The position numbers and the translations under genes were made by a program. The notes below the pieces were generated by a model. The model searched no databases. It worked only from the letters and a program-made list of their open reading frames with translations, and had not been told where the DNA came from. A stretch of DNA of 64,000 bases from Paraburkholderia caledonica NBRC 102488 (GTDB lineage Bacteria > Pseudomonadota > Gammaproteobacteria > Burkholderiales > Burkholderiaceae): contig NZ_BAYE01000008.1 of NCBI RefSeq assembly GCF_000685095.1, positions 226,316 through 290,315 on the forward strand. The letters are read 5' to 3'. This document shows, in pieces, positions 37,973 to 46,435 of the stretch; within the stretch, counting starts at the first letter, position 1, and each line of letters begins with the position of its first letter.

Positions 37973-38153
37973 AGGTTTCACCTCCTTCGCTAACTCTCGG
38001 CTTCGTCGCACGATCGGTATGATCTCCCGCGACGACTGCCGCCGATGCGCCGGCGGCTGAACAGCCTCTAATGTGAGTCTGTGTAAGCATGATGGCAAGC
38101 GAATATTAAGTCCGGCTTAAAACGCGAAGGTCGCGTGCCTTCATCGCATCGAC

Positions 38154-38186
38154 GAAAAAAAACCCTGTTCCCGCGAGAGAACAGGG
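38154..38186 (-). terminator. Rho-independent terminator, minus strand
   Basis: CCCTGTTC (38163-38170) pairs with GAACAGGG (38179-38186). On the minus strand it is followed by a run of eight T. It has no obvious intact gene feeding into it; the low-complexity stretch at 38230-38470 lies just upstream. Confidence 0.75.
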
Positions 38187-38229
38187 CCGGACAGGATGGA
38201 AGAGTCGTGCTCGCGCGTGGATGCTCGCC

Positions 38230-38470
38230 GACCTGTAACCATCGAAACTGAAACGCTGTTACTGCCAATCTTGCTACTTATGTTGCTGCTGCGAAGACAT
38301 CTTCTGAACTTGTACTGCTACTGCTGAGACTTTCGTTGCGACTTCAACTGTTACTGGAAAACGGTCGTTGCCAGGTCAACTACTACCAGCACTGCAAAAA
38401 CGGTTGTTGCTACTTCACCTGCTACTGCGCCATTGCTTTGCTTCTACTTCGTGCTGCGTTACTGCCCTGC
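38230..38470 (-). other. Low-complexity CTACTG-rich stretch, possible dead gene
   Basis: Repeated CTRCTG/TTGCT words fill about 240 bases. The minus strand, read with one or two single-base shifts, gives an Ala/Val/Thr/Gln-rich sequence (VAGEVATTVFAVLVVVDLAT, then VEVATKVSAVAVQVQK and MSSQQQHK at a stop near 38285). A minus-strand terminator follows 100 bases later. This suggests a decayed small Ala/Val-rich protein or a non-coding transcript. The plus strand also reads as Thr/Ala/Val-rich, because the word is nearly symmetric, so strand is uncertain. Confidence 0.35.
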
Positions 38471-38821
38471 CGCGTCGAACACCGCGGCAAACTGCCATCA
38501 ACGGTACGGTTCAAAACAACGCGGGGGAAGACCGCGTCGATGGGGCTCGGTGATTTGTCGCTCCATGTAAAACAGTTTATGCGAGCGAGCGCCCAGGCAA
38601 TTGGGCAAAAGGAAGGGATTTGCCGCGCCAGTTTAACGAATCGGCGTAACAATCGGGGACGCATGCAGGAGGGATGCCGGAACCGCGTGAACGACTCACA
38701 CGCGAATGGCGAACAAGCAGGCGAGCGAGGGCGCTATCGAGCGCCCGCTCGCACAAGATTCAGCGCGACGAGAGCGCACGCAACGTCATGACGACGATGC
38801 GTGCACGGCGATGAACCGTCA
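38471..38821. other. Intergenic, no gene seen
   Basis: About 350 bases before the DUF1488 stop. A plus-strand open frame crosses it but has no binding site or recognisable sequence and starts in the low-complexity stretch, so it was not called. Confidence 0.35.
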
Positions 38822-39091
38822 TTAGCGCGCGGCAAAATCGCTGATCGTCAACAGGACTCTATCGCCCGGACGTGCCAGCATCTTTCTTTCCGCGACAGCA
38901 GTGATGCGTTTGCGGCCATCCGCAAACGTTTTCAGCATGCGGTCCTCGGCAGCGCCGCGCTGCAGCCAGAAATGCTGCTCCAGCGCTTCGCGCGTTACCG
39001 CGCATTCGAGGTCTCGTCCTCGCGCCGAAAGCTGGAAAATCACCGCGCGCCCGTCAGCCGAGACGCTAGGTTCAAGCTCGATAATCTCCAT
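38822..39091 (-). CDS. DUF1488 family protein
   Basis: 89 residues from ATG 39091, with GAGGTG close upstream. The family layout is visible: VIFQLSARGRDLECAVTREAL, FADGRKRITAVAERKML, and VLLTISDF at the end. Small cytoplasmic proteins of unknown function common in proteobacteria. Confidence 0.82.
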   Translation of the reverse strand: MEIIELEPSVSADGRAVIFQLSARGRDLECAVTREALEQHFWLQRGAAEDRMLKTFADGRKRITAVAERKMLARPGDRVLLTISDFAAR

Positions 39092-39200
39092 GGCCCACCT
39101 CGCAAAGTTGGTTATGCCGTCCGCCGTACTGAAACGGACAACACCGAACAAAACTGAATAGACACGCAAACCGGCGCCGATCTTTCGGCTGATGAATTCC

Positions 39201-39755
39201 CTACTGTGCTGCCGCTATGTTCATCGTAAGCGAACGCAGCGGCGCGTGCATGTCCGCATCTCCCGGCAACACCGCCGACGTAGACGCGGGCCGGGCTGCG
39301 AGACGAAGCGCCGGAGCAAACACCAGCGCGGTGGCCGCCGCCGGCATGTGCGCCCGATCGCTCAGCCACCTTGAGCGTTTCCGGCAGAACTCATGCAATA
39401 GGGTACTCAAGCCTTCGGACATCGCGTGTGTCCCGCCGCGCACTTCGCGCAACGCGGACGAAATCGCAAACCAGGAATGCGGCGGCCGGAGTTCGTGGCA
39501 CACCACACCGCGTGAATCGGCGAAACGCAGGCAGCCTGTGTCGGGGTAGAAGACGAGCGTCATCGCGTCGCCATCTATCGCGCGCGTCAGAACATGTGGT
39601 TTCGTGTTCAGCATTGTTCGTTGTATGCCAAGTGGCGCCGTTTCCCCGGCGTTTCGGCGTGTCGCGCGCGAAGTCTCGAACTCGCGTGCGTAGCAATCCG
39701 CGGGTAGGGCAAAAGCAAGGCACATGCCAATCAGCGCTAAACGTGCTGCGCTCAT
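39201..39755 (-). CDS. Secreted hypothetical protein
   Basis: 184 residues from ATG 39755, giving a clean signal peptide (SAARLALIGMCLAFALPADCYA). A start 30 bases upstream (MQARS) is also possible; neither has a clear binding site. The middle (TLVFYPDTGCLRFADSRGVV) looks globular with two Cys. The second half is Ala/Arg-rich. No family recognised; it may be a diverged or decaying gene. Confidence 0.5.
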   Translation of the reverse strand: MSAARLALIGMCLAFALPADCYAREFETSRATRRNAGETAPLGIQRTMLNTKPHVLTRAIDGDAMTLVFYPDTGCLRFADSRGVVCHELRPPHSWFAISSALREVRGGTHAMSEGLSTLLHEFCRKRSRWLSDRAHMPAAATALVFAPALRLAARPASTSAVLPGDADMHAPLRSLTMNIAAAQ

Positions 39756-40005
39756 GCTTCGGCGACCCGCAGAACGCGCTTGCATAGCGTGTCGCGCGAG
39801 CGGCAAACATCGGCGGCGCCTGATGCATCGCGGCTAAAGTCGCGGCGCCGCTTCCGGCTTTCGTGACTCGCGCGAGCGGCGACCAACCCGCATTCTCTGC
39901 GCGAACGCGCGCATGGGAACAAGCTAGCATGGTAAAAAAGCACTGGCAGCGTGACAATTCGCGCCCATTCTTACTAACCGGCTCCGCACACGGCGCCGCT
40001 CCGAC

Positions 40006-40476
40006 ATGTCCGACGACCACGCCGCGATAACCCTGCGCCCCGCCGTCGCGGGAGACGAGCCCTTTCTCTTCGAACTGCGCAAGACGACGATGACCGAACA
40101 CCTCGCGCGTGTCGGCGAACCTGCGGACGACGCCGAGCATCGCGCGCGTTTGCTGCATCGTTACGACGCAGCGCGTGTCATTTGTGTCAACGGCATGCCT
40201 GCCGGCTTGCTCAAAGCGCATCGCACTGGTACTGAATGGCTAGTCGTTCAATTGCAGATCGCGCCCGCGCTGCAAAGGCGCGGCATCGGCGAACGAGCGC
40301 TCAGCACAGTGCTGCGCGCCGCCGACGCCAACGCATTGCCCGTCGCGCTCAAGGTGCTCAAAGGCAACCCGGCACAACGTCTATACGAGCTCGGTTTTGA
40401 AATCGTGGGCGAGGATGAAAGACAGTTTCACATGAGGCGCGCGCCGCGCGCGTCGGCGGAAACTGAAGCAGAATAA
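40006..40476 (+). CDS. GNAT-family acetyltransferase
   Basis: 156 residues. ITLRPAVAGDEPFLFELRKT at the start, VQLQIAPALQRRGIGERALS with the acetyl-CoA P-loop, and KGNPAQRLYELGFEIVGEDE at the end. Substrate unknown. The final ten residues are an Ala/Arg/Glu tail. Confidence 0.87.
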   Translation: MSDDHAAITLRPAVAGDEPFLFELRKTTMTEHLARVGEPADDAEHRARLLHRYDAARVICVNGMPAGLLKAHRTGTEWLVVQLQIAPALQRRGIGERALSTVLRAADANALPVALKVLKGNPAQRLYELGFEIVGEDERQFHMRRAPRASAETEAE

Positions 40477-40511
40477 ATGGCGGATAACGACTGACACACC
40501 ACAGGCTCGGC

Positions 40512-40862
40512 ATGACTCTTCGTGACACTTCCGTGATTCAAAGCTGGCACGCGCATGTCTACTTCGATTCCGCGACGCGCGACAGCGCCTGGGCGTTCCG
40601 TGAGCAGATCGAAGCGCGTTGGCATGGCAAGCTACAGATGGGCCGTTTTCACGAACGCCCGGTCGGGCCGCACCCCATGTGGTCGTATCAGATGGCTTTC
40701 GCCCACGAGCAGTTCGGCGAGCTGATTGGCTGGCTGACGCTCAATCACGGCACGCTCGACATTTTCGTGCACCCGAATACCGGCGACGCGCTGCGCGATC
40801 ACCGCGACGCCGCCGTGTGGATCGGCCGCTCACATGAGCTTCTGCTCGCCGCGTTGATCTGA
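40512..40862 (+). CDS. DOPA 4,5-dioxygenase family protein
   Basis: 116 residues. Family signatures are present: SWHAHVYFD near residue 10, with the His pair of the metal site, MGRFHERPVGPHPMWSYQM in the middle, and LNHGTLDIFVHPNTGD near the end. Relatives open catechol rings between positions 4 and 5, but bacterial members are mostly uncharacterised. Compact, cytoplasmic, 35 bases after the acetyltransferase. Confidence 0.88.
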   Translation: MTLRDTSVIQSWHAHVYFDSATRDSAWAFREQIEARWHGKLQMGRFHERPVGPHPMWSYQMAFAHEQFGELIGWLTLNHGTLDIFVHPNTGDALRDHRDAAVWIGRSHELLLAALI

Positions 40863-40884
40863 CGAATGCGCGGCTGCCTGCGGC

Positions 40885-41196
40885 TCACATGTTCGTGTAC
40901 GAACTGCACCAGCCGCGCGCGGCGACCTGCTTGTCGCCGAACAGCGTGCAGCCGCCGTATGCGTCGGTAGCCTTGCCCTGAAACAGCGAACATGTCGCGC
41001 AATTCTGGCCCGCTGCGTATTGCGGATACTTAGCCTTGTCGACCTTTGACACGTCGTCTTTGTAGCCGAGCGCCCGCGCCTGCGGATCGGCCTCGCTGAG
41101 TGCGTTCGCGCCGCCGGCAAAAGCCGCGCGCGAAATCATGAGCGATGAGCCTGCGCTCACGCCCAACAATAAAAAATGGCGGCGCGATGTTTTCAT
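40885..41196 (-). CDS. High-potential iron-sulfur protein (HiPIP)
   Basis: 103 residues. A Tat signal (SRRHFLLLGVSAGSSL) ends near Ala 27. The four cluster ligands are in QNCATCSLF, YGGCTLFG and RGWCSSY, the HiPIP order. It carries one electron through a [4Fe-4S] cluster in the periplasm. Partner unknown. Confidence 0.92.
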   Translation of the reverse strand: MKTSRRHFLLLGVSAGSSLMISRAAFAGGANALSEADPQARALGYKDDVSKVDKAKYPQYAAGQNCATCSLFQGKATDAYGGCTLFGDKQVAARGWCSSYTNM

Positions 41197-41259
41197 TATT
41201 CGACTCCTTTGTACGTAGTGGGACGCGCCTGAACCACAGGCCGTTTTATCGTCAGGCGT

Positions 41260-41997
41260 TCAATCGAGGAACCGCGTGAATCGTTCAACCGGTTCCCGTT
41301 CGGAGCGCAACGCGTTGACCGGCGCGTTTTCGTCTGCGAAGCCGAGCGACATGCCGCACACCAGTTGCTCCTCGGGCGGCAGATCGAGTTGCGCTGCGAT
41401 CACCTGATGAAACGGCGTGAACGCGGCCTGCGGGCAGGTGTCGAGGCCACGCCCGCGCGCCGCCGTCATGATGGCTTGCATGAACATGCCGTAATCGAGC
41501 CAGCTGCCGCGCTCCATTACGCGGTCGATGGTGAAGAAAAGACCCACGGGCGCGCCAAAAAACCGATAGTTCTGCGCGTGCTGTTCATGCATGCGCGCCT
41601 TGTCGCCCTTTTCAATGCCGAGCAGTCCGTACAGATCCCAGCCGATCTTGCGGCGGCGGTCGATGTAAGGAGACACCCATTCCCGCGGATAGTACGGATA
41701 TTCCTCGCGATACAGCGTGTCGCGCTCCGGATGATCGTAAGCCGCCAGCAAGGCCTGCGACAGACGCGCGAGCGAGTCGCCCGTCACCACATAGACCTTC
41801 CACGGCTGCGTATTGGTGCCGGAGGGTGCGCGGCTCGCCACTTCGAGAATCGCCTCGATGTCCGCGCGCGGCACCGGCGTCGGCAGAAATGCGCGGATCG
41901 AGCGGCGCGTGACGAGCGCGGCATCCACCACGCTTGTCGCTTCGCTTGCGTTCTGGCTCGTGGCGTGGTTCGTGACTGTGGCGGCTGGGCGTGTCAT
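41260..41997 (-). CDS. Nitroreductase family protein
   Basis: 245 residues from ATG 41997 (TRPAATVTNHATSQNAS), ten residues shorter than the longest frame. FMN-binding nitroreductase: VTRRSIRAFLPTPVPRADIE, VASRAPSGTNTQPWKVYVV, and CPQAAFTPFHQVI to LVCGMSLGFADE. Reduces nitro or quinone compounds with NAD(P)H. Divergent from the aldo/keto reductase gene. Confidence 0.89.
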   Translation of the reverse strand: MTRPAATVTNHATSQNASEATSVVDAALVTRRSIRAFLPTPVPRADIEAILEVASRAPSGTNTQPWKVYVVTGDSLARLSQALLAAYDHPERDTLYREEYPYYPREWVSPYIDRRRKIGWDLYGLLGIEKGDKARMHEQHAQNYRFFGAPVGLFFTIDRVMERGSWLDYGMFMQAIMTAARGRGLDTCPQAAFTPFHQVIAAQLDLPPEEQLVCGMSLGFADENAPVNALRSEREPVERFTRFLD

Positions 41998-42202
41998 CGT
42001 CGAAATTCCGGTTGAAGCGGCAAGCAATGCGCTGCACGATTCTAGCGCGAGCGGCCATTTTCAAGCGGCCAAGTGCGCAGCTTACGTTTGCAATGCATGG
42101 CTGTGCGCCTGTCAACGCAACTATCGTTTTGCGTTTATCCTCTTCGCACGCTTCTTGCCGTATTCCCTATCGCAACCCGTTCGTTCAATTCCGGAGTTGA
42201 GC

Positions 42203-43198
42203 ATGCAATACCGCAAATTCGGCCGCACTGGCCTGACGGTTTCCCGCTTGTGCCTCGGCACGATGACCTTCGGCCTGCAGACCGAAGAAGACGCTTCGCG
42301 CCGCATTCTCGATACTGCCGCCGACGCCGGCGTGAATTTCATCGATACGGCCGACGTTTATCCGCTCGGCAGCGAGCACAGCGACGCGGGACGCACGGAG
42401 GAGATCGTGGGCCGTTGGCTGAAGGGCAAGCGCGACCGCTTCATTCTGGCCACGAAGGCAGTTGGCAAGATGGGCCCTTCGGCATGGGACCAGGGCGCGT
42501 CGCGCAAGCATCTACTCGATGCAATCGATGCCTCGCTGAAGCGTCTCGGCACTGACTATGTAGACCTCTATCAACTCCATTCCGACGACGCGGACACTCC
42601 GCTCGACGAAACACTCGAAGCGCTGGACGTGATCGTTCGCTCGGGCAAAGCACGCTACATCGGCGTATCGAACTTTCTCGCGTATCGGCTCGCGCGTGCG
42701 CTGGGTCGCGCCGATGTATTGCGCGTGGCGCGCTTCGTCTCGGTGCAGCCGCGTTATAACCTGCTGTTCCGCCAGATCGAACGTGAACTGCTGCCGCTGG
42801 CCGCAGAGGAGCAACTTGCAGTCATGCCGTACAACCCGCTCGCGGGCGGCTTGCTGACGGGCAAGCACAAGCTCGATGCAGCGCCGCCGTCGGGCCGCTT
42901 CACTGAAACCGTCGGCAAGGCGGGCGCCATGTATCAGGAGCGGTACTGGCATCAACGCGAATTCGAGACGATCGAGCGGCTCAAAGCGATTGTCGAGCCG
43001 ACCGGCGAGTCGCTAACCCGCATGTCGCTTGCGTGGGTGCTGGCAAATCCACTGGTTACGTCGGCGATTATCGGCGCGAGTCGCGCCGAGCAATTGAACG
43101 ATACGTTGGCGGCGTCCGAACTCGTGCTGGATGCCGACATCAAGCAGCAGCTCGACGAGGCCAGCGTCGAATATCGATGGGGCGACGCAGCGCGCTAA
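42203..43198 (+). CDS. Aldo/keto reductase
   Basis: 331 residues from ATG 42203, with GGAG 7 nt upstream; the open frame extends much further 5' but only as antisense of the nitroreductase. AKR barrel: LGTMTFGLQTEED, NFIDTADVYPLG with catalytic Asp and Tyr, ILATKAVGKMG with Lys, and LYQLHSDD with His. The C-terminal NADPH site is IIGASRAEQLNDTL. Similar to the YajO/Tas group. Substrate unknown. Confidence 0.9.
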   Translation: MQYRKFGRTGLTVSRLCLGTMTFGLQTEEDASRRILDTAADAGVNFIDTADVYPLGSEHSDAGRTEEIVGRWLKGKRDRFILATKAVGKMGPSAWDQGASRKHLLDAIDASLKRLGTDYVDLYQLHSDDADTPLDETLEALDVIVRSGKARYIGVSNFLAYRLARALGRADVLRVARFVSVQPRYNLLFRQIERELLPLAAEEQLAVMPYNPLAGGLLTGKHKLDAAPPSGRFTETVGKAGAMYQERYWHQREFETIERLKAIVEPTGESLTRMSLAWVLANPLVTSAIIGASRAEQLNDTLAASELVLDADIKQQLDEASVEYRWGDAAR

Positions 43199-43235
43199 AC
43201 GTGCCGGGTGATCGCTGGCTGCAAGCCCGTTGCGA

Positions 43236-43805
43236 TCATCGCCCGTATCGAAGCACTGTGCTGGTTGCCGCAATCACGTGATCTTTCATCGCGGCAAGCA
43301 GCGCGTCTCTCGTCAAGCCGGCCGGCAAGGCGTCGGGCGCGAGATCAAGTGCATAGACCTGCACAACGTAGTGATGCGGCACCTCGCCGACCGGCGGGCA
43401 TGGTCCGTAATAACCCGTGCCACCGGTGCGATTCGTCCCACCGACACTGCCAGGCGGCAGTGCGGCTCCCGCGCCTAGCGAGGTAACGGAAGGCGCAATG
43501 CCGTATAGCACCCAATGCACGATGCCTAAACCCTTCGCGCCGTCGGGATCGAAGATCGTCACCGCATAGCTTTTCGTGCCTGTGGGCGAGTTGTGCCACT
43601 GCAATGCCGGCGACACGTTGCCGCCGCCGCAGTTGTTGGCGCTGGCCGCGTGAGTCGATTCGAGTGTCGCGCCGTCGGCCAAACCCGGCGACGTCAATGT
43701 GAACGCGTCAGCCGCATTTGCAACAGCCACGATGAAGGCGAGCATCATACCCACGCCGGCAGACATCAGACGCCGCGCAGTGCCAACGTAAGCCCTTCGA
43801 ATCAT
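43236..43805 (-). CDS. YbhB/YbcL-type PEBP protein, secreted
   Basis: 189 residues from ATG 43805, with GGGAG upstream; an ATG at 43832 adds nine residues. The signal peptide ends at ANAADA. Phosphatidylethanolamine-binding-protein fold: GNVSPALQWHNSPTGTKSYA, TIFDPDGAKGLGIVHWVLYG, and YYGPCPPVGEVPHHYVVQVY. Periplasmic, ligand unknown. Convergent with the aldo/keto reductase. Confidence 0.86.
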   Translation of the reverse strand: MIRRAYVGTARRLMSAGVGMMLAFIVAVANAADAFTLTSPGLADGATLESTHAASANNCGGGNVSPALQWHNSPTGTKSYAVTIFDPDGAKGLGIVHWVLYGIAPSVTSLGAGAALPPGSVGGTNRTGGTGYYGPCPPVGEVPHHYVVQVYALDLAPDALPAGLTRDALLAAMKDHVIAATSTVLRYGR

Positions 43806-43847
43806 TACTGCTTGCTCCCGGCTATTCGCCATTGACGTGAGTTCGAA

Positions 43848-44723
43848 CTATTCGAATTTGCCAACGCGTGCATTCGCTTCGGGAAGCTGCCGCGTTTCGC
43901 GCACCGACCGTGGATGCCATAGCCGCGCGCCGCCTTCAATGCCCGCATCGTTCGAAACCGTCGCCACGTTCGGCGGCAATTGGAATGTCAGGCGTGCCGC
44001 GTTACCGCCGCCGATCCACAACTTGTCGTAATTCACCAGCGATTCGAGAATTCGAATCACTTTTTCAACGCGCCGATTCCAGCGCTTATTCCCAGCTTTT
44101 TCGCGCGCGGCGTCGCCGATGTACTCGTCGTAAGCGACGCCTTTCTTGCTCACCGGATGGTGCGCAAGTTCCAGATGAGGCATCAGCTCGCCGTCGCGAA
44201 AGAGCGCCGTTCCCGCGCCGGTGCCGAGCGTCAGGACGAATTCAATTCCTTTGCCTTCAATTGCGGCGAAGCCTTGCATTTCGGCGTCGTTGATCATGCG
44301 GACCGGCAAGCCGCCTAGCCTTTGCGCGAGCAGATCGGCAAGCGCAAAGTCGTGCCAACCTTCCACGCCGAAATGCGGCGCCGTCAGAATACGGTTGTTG
44401 CGGACCACGCCCGGAAAGCCGATTGACATCAGCGCGGCCGGCGCTTTTGCGACCAGCGGCTCCACGAGTTTCGCCAACGCATCGACAAGTTGATCGGGCG
44501 TACACGGGTGCGGTGTCGCGACACGCAAGCGCTCGGTCTGCATCTGGCCGTCCGCGTCGATAATCGCCGCTTTCAGGCCGGTGCCGCCGACGTCGATTGC
44601 AAGAATCCGCTCGTCACTCGTTGCTGCTTGTGCAGCTTCAGCCTGCTTTGCGGCCTTTGCCGCCTTTGCCGCGTTTGCTTTAGATGTCGCCACGGTTACC
44701 CCGTATGTGTGGTTGTGCTTCAT
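43848..44723 (-). CDS. ROK-family kinase, polyphosphate glucokinase-like
   Basis: 291 residues. After a Lys/Ala-rich leader of about 38 residues comes ILAIDVGGTGLKAAIIDADG, the phosphate-1 loop. SIGFPGVVRNNRI, MINDAEMQGFAAIEGKG and LTLGTGAGTALFRDGELMPH follow. The Zn Cys cluster of classic ROK proteins is absent, as in polyphosphate/ATP glucokinases. KRWNRRVEKVIRIL fits that group. It would phosphorylate glucose to glucose-6-phosphate. It starts 4 bases after the zwf stop, in the glucan-degradation operon, which supports the role. Confidence 0.84.
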   Translation of the reverse strand: MKHNHTYGVTVATSKANAAKAAKAAKQAEAAQAATSDERILAIDVGGTGLKAAIIDADGQMQTERLRVATPHPCTPDQLVDALAKLVEPLVAKAPAALMSIGFPGVVRNNRILTAPHFGVEGWHDFALADLLAQRLGGLPVRMINDAEMQGFAAIEGKGIEFVLTLGTGAGTALFRDGELMPHLELAHHPVSKKGVAYDEYIGDAAREKAGNKRWNRRVEKVIRILESLVNYDKLWIGGGNAARLTFQLPPNVATVSNDAGIEGGARLWHPRSVRETRQLPEANARVGKFE

Positions 44724-44727
44724 GGCA

Positions 44728-46347
44728 TTACTTCTTCTGGACCGCGCCCGCTTTCAACGGACGCCACGCGCGGCCGTCGCGCGCCAGCAGCGCGTCTGCT
44801 TCGGCGGGCCCTTCGCTGCCGGCCGCATAGCCGTGCACCGGGACCGCGCCGCCCGCTTTCGGATGCAACACATCGTCCACCGCGCACCAGCTCGTTTCGA
44901 TGCTGTCGGCGCGCTGGAACAACGTCTCGTCGCCGAGCATGCAGTCGTACAGCAGCGTTTCATAGCCTACGTTCGCGCGTTCCGCGAAAAAATCGCCGTA
45001 ATCGAACGAAGACTGTACCGGGCCGATCTGCATTACGGGACCCGGCGTTTTTACGTTGAAGTCGAAGCTCGTGCCATGCGCAGGGTCGATGCGCAAAGTC
45101 AGCACGTTAGGCGTAAGCGCATCGACAGGCGTGTCGCGGAACAAACGAAACGGCACGGGCTTCAGTTGCACTGAAATTTCCGTGCGACGCGCGGCGAGCC
45201 GCTTGCCCGTGCGCAGATAAAAAGGCACGCCGGCCCAGCGCCAATTTTCTACGAACACGCGCGCGGCGGCATACGTTTCAGTCGTGCTGTTCGGCGCGAC
45301 ATCCGGCTCCTCACGATAACCCACGCCTGCAGCGCCGCTTTCGTATTGACCGAACACGACGTCGTTCGGCGTCAGCGGCAAGATGGCGTCGAAAATTTCG
45401 GCCTTTTTATCGCGCACGGCTTCCGCATCGAATGAATTGGGCGGTTCCATGGCAACCATGCCGAGCAACTGGAACAGGTGGTTCGGCACCATGTCGCGAA
45501 ACGCGCCGGTCTGTTCGTAGAACTTGCCGCGCCCTTCCACGCCGATTGTTTCCGCCGCCGTGATCTGCACACTGTCGATATATTCGCGTCGCCATACCGG
45601 CTCGAATAGCGCGTTGGCGAAGCGCACGGCAAGAATGCTCTGCACCGTGTCCTTGCCGAGAAAGTGGTCGATGCGATAAATCTGCGATTCCTTCGCATAT
45701 GAAAGGATATGCGCATTCAGATCGCGTGCTGTTGCAAGGTCGGTGCCGAACGGCTTTTCGATCACGATGCGGCGAAAGCCATCGCCCTCTTTGAGCAAAC
45801 CCGCCTCGCCCAGATGCTCGACGATCGGTTTGAAGAAACGCGAAGTGACCGCCAGATAGAAGATCACATTGCCGCCCGGCGCCTCAGCGAGTTTCTGCTT
45901 GAGCTGCGCGAAAGTGTCGGGTGTCTCGAACTCGCCGGCCATATATTCGAGGCGCTGCGCGACCCAGTCCCACGCGTTGTCATCCAGCTTGCCGGCGTGA
46001 AAGGTGCTGGCCTTGTCGGCAGCGAATTTTTGCAGCGACTGGTGCAGGTCTTCCCGCCACTCGGCCGTCTCCCGCGCGCCGTGATTGACGCCGACAATCT
46101 GCATGCCGTTGTCGAGCAGGCCGTCTACCGCGAGGTTGTAAAGCGCGGGCATCAGCAGGCGCTTCGTAAGGTCGCCGCCCGCGCCGAAGATCACCAGCGT
46201 GCAAGGCGGCGCCGGACGTTTGCCCGCAGGCGACGGCGGCTCACCGTGCGGGTTCGCACTGACTTTGCAACTGCGCGCCACAGCAGCGTTGTCGTTAGCG
46301 TCTGCGTTCGAAGGATCAGCGGCTTGAGGATTCGGTGTAGTCGGCAT
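44728..46347 (-). CDS. zwf: Glucose-6-phosphate 1-dehydrogenase
   Basis: 539 residues from ATG 46347; upstream frame sequence is not family-like and no good binding site is visible. After an unusual extra leader of about 45 residues comes CTLVIFGAGGDLTKRLLMPAL, the NADP site. RIDHFLGKDTVQSILAVRFAN contains the catalytic RIDHYLGK-type motif with Phe in place of Tyr. Oxidises glucose-6-phosphate to 6-phosphogluconolactone, the entry to Entner-Doudoroff and pentose-phosphate flow. Between the glucosidase and glucokinase genes; no pgl or edd adjacent. Confidence 0.93.
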   Translation of the reverse strand: MPTTPNPQAADPSNADANDNAAVARSCKVSANPHGEPPSPAGKRPAPPCTLVIFGAGGDLTKRLLMPALYNLAVDGLLDNGMQIVGVNHGARETAEWREDLHQSLQKFAADKASTFHAGKLDDNAWDWVAQRLEYMAGEFETPDTFAQLKQKLAEAPGGNVIFYLAVTSRFFKPIVEHLGEAGLLKEGDGFRRIVIEKPFGTDLATARDLNAHILSYAKESQIYRIDHFLGKDTVQSILAVRFANALFEPVWRREYIDSVQITAAETIGVEGRGKFYEQTGAFRDMVPNHLFQLLGMVAMEPPNSFDAEAVRDKKAEIFDAILPLTPNDVVFGQYESGAAGVGYREEPDVAPNSTTETYAAARVFVENWRWAGVPFYLRTGKRLAARRTEISVQLKPVPFRLFRDTPVDALTPNVLTLRIDPAHGTSFDFNVKTPGPVMQIGPVQSSFDYGDFFAERANVGYETLLYDCMLGDETLFQRADSIETSWCAVDDVLHPKAGGAVPVHGYAAGSEGPAEADALLARDGRAWRPLKAGAVQKK

Positions 46348-46435
46348 GGGATTCACTTGGAAGAAGCCAATGAAACGGACGTGGCGATACTTGAAAGACC
46401 ACGCCCGCAGCCACACAGTTCAAAACGATAGCGCG

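Noticed and set aside
38336..38791. 151-codon plus-strand frame
   Set aside because: Begins in the low-complexity CTACTG stretch, has no binding site and no protein-like sequence beyond it.
43209..43238. TGATCGC/GCGATCA hairpin near the PEBP stop
   Set aside because: Seven-base stem with a 16-base loop and no T-run; too weak to call as a terminator.
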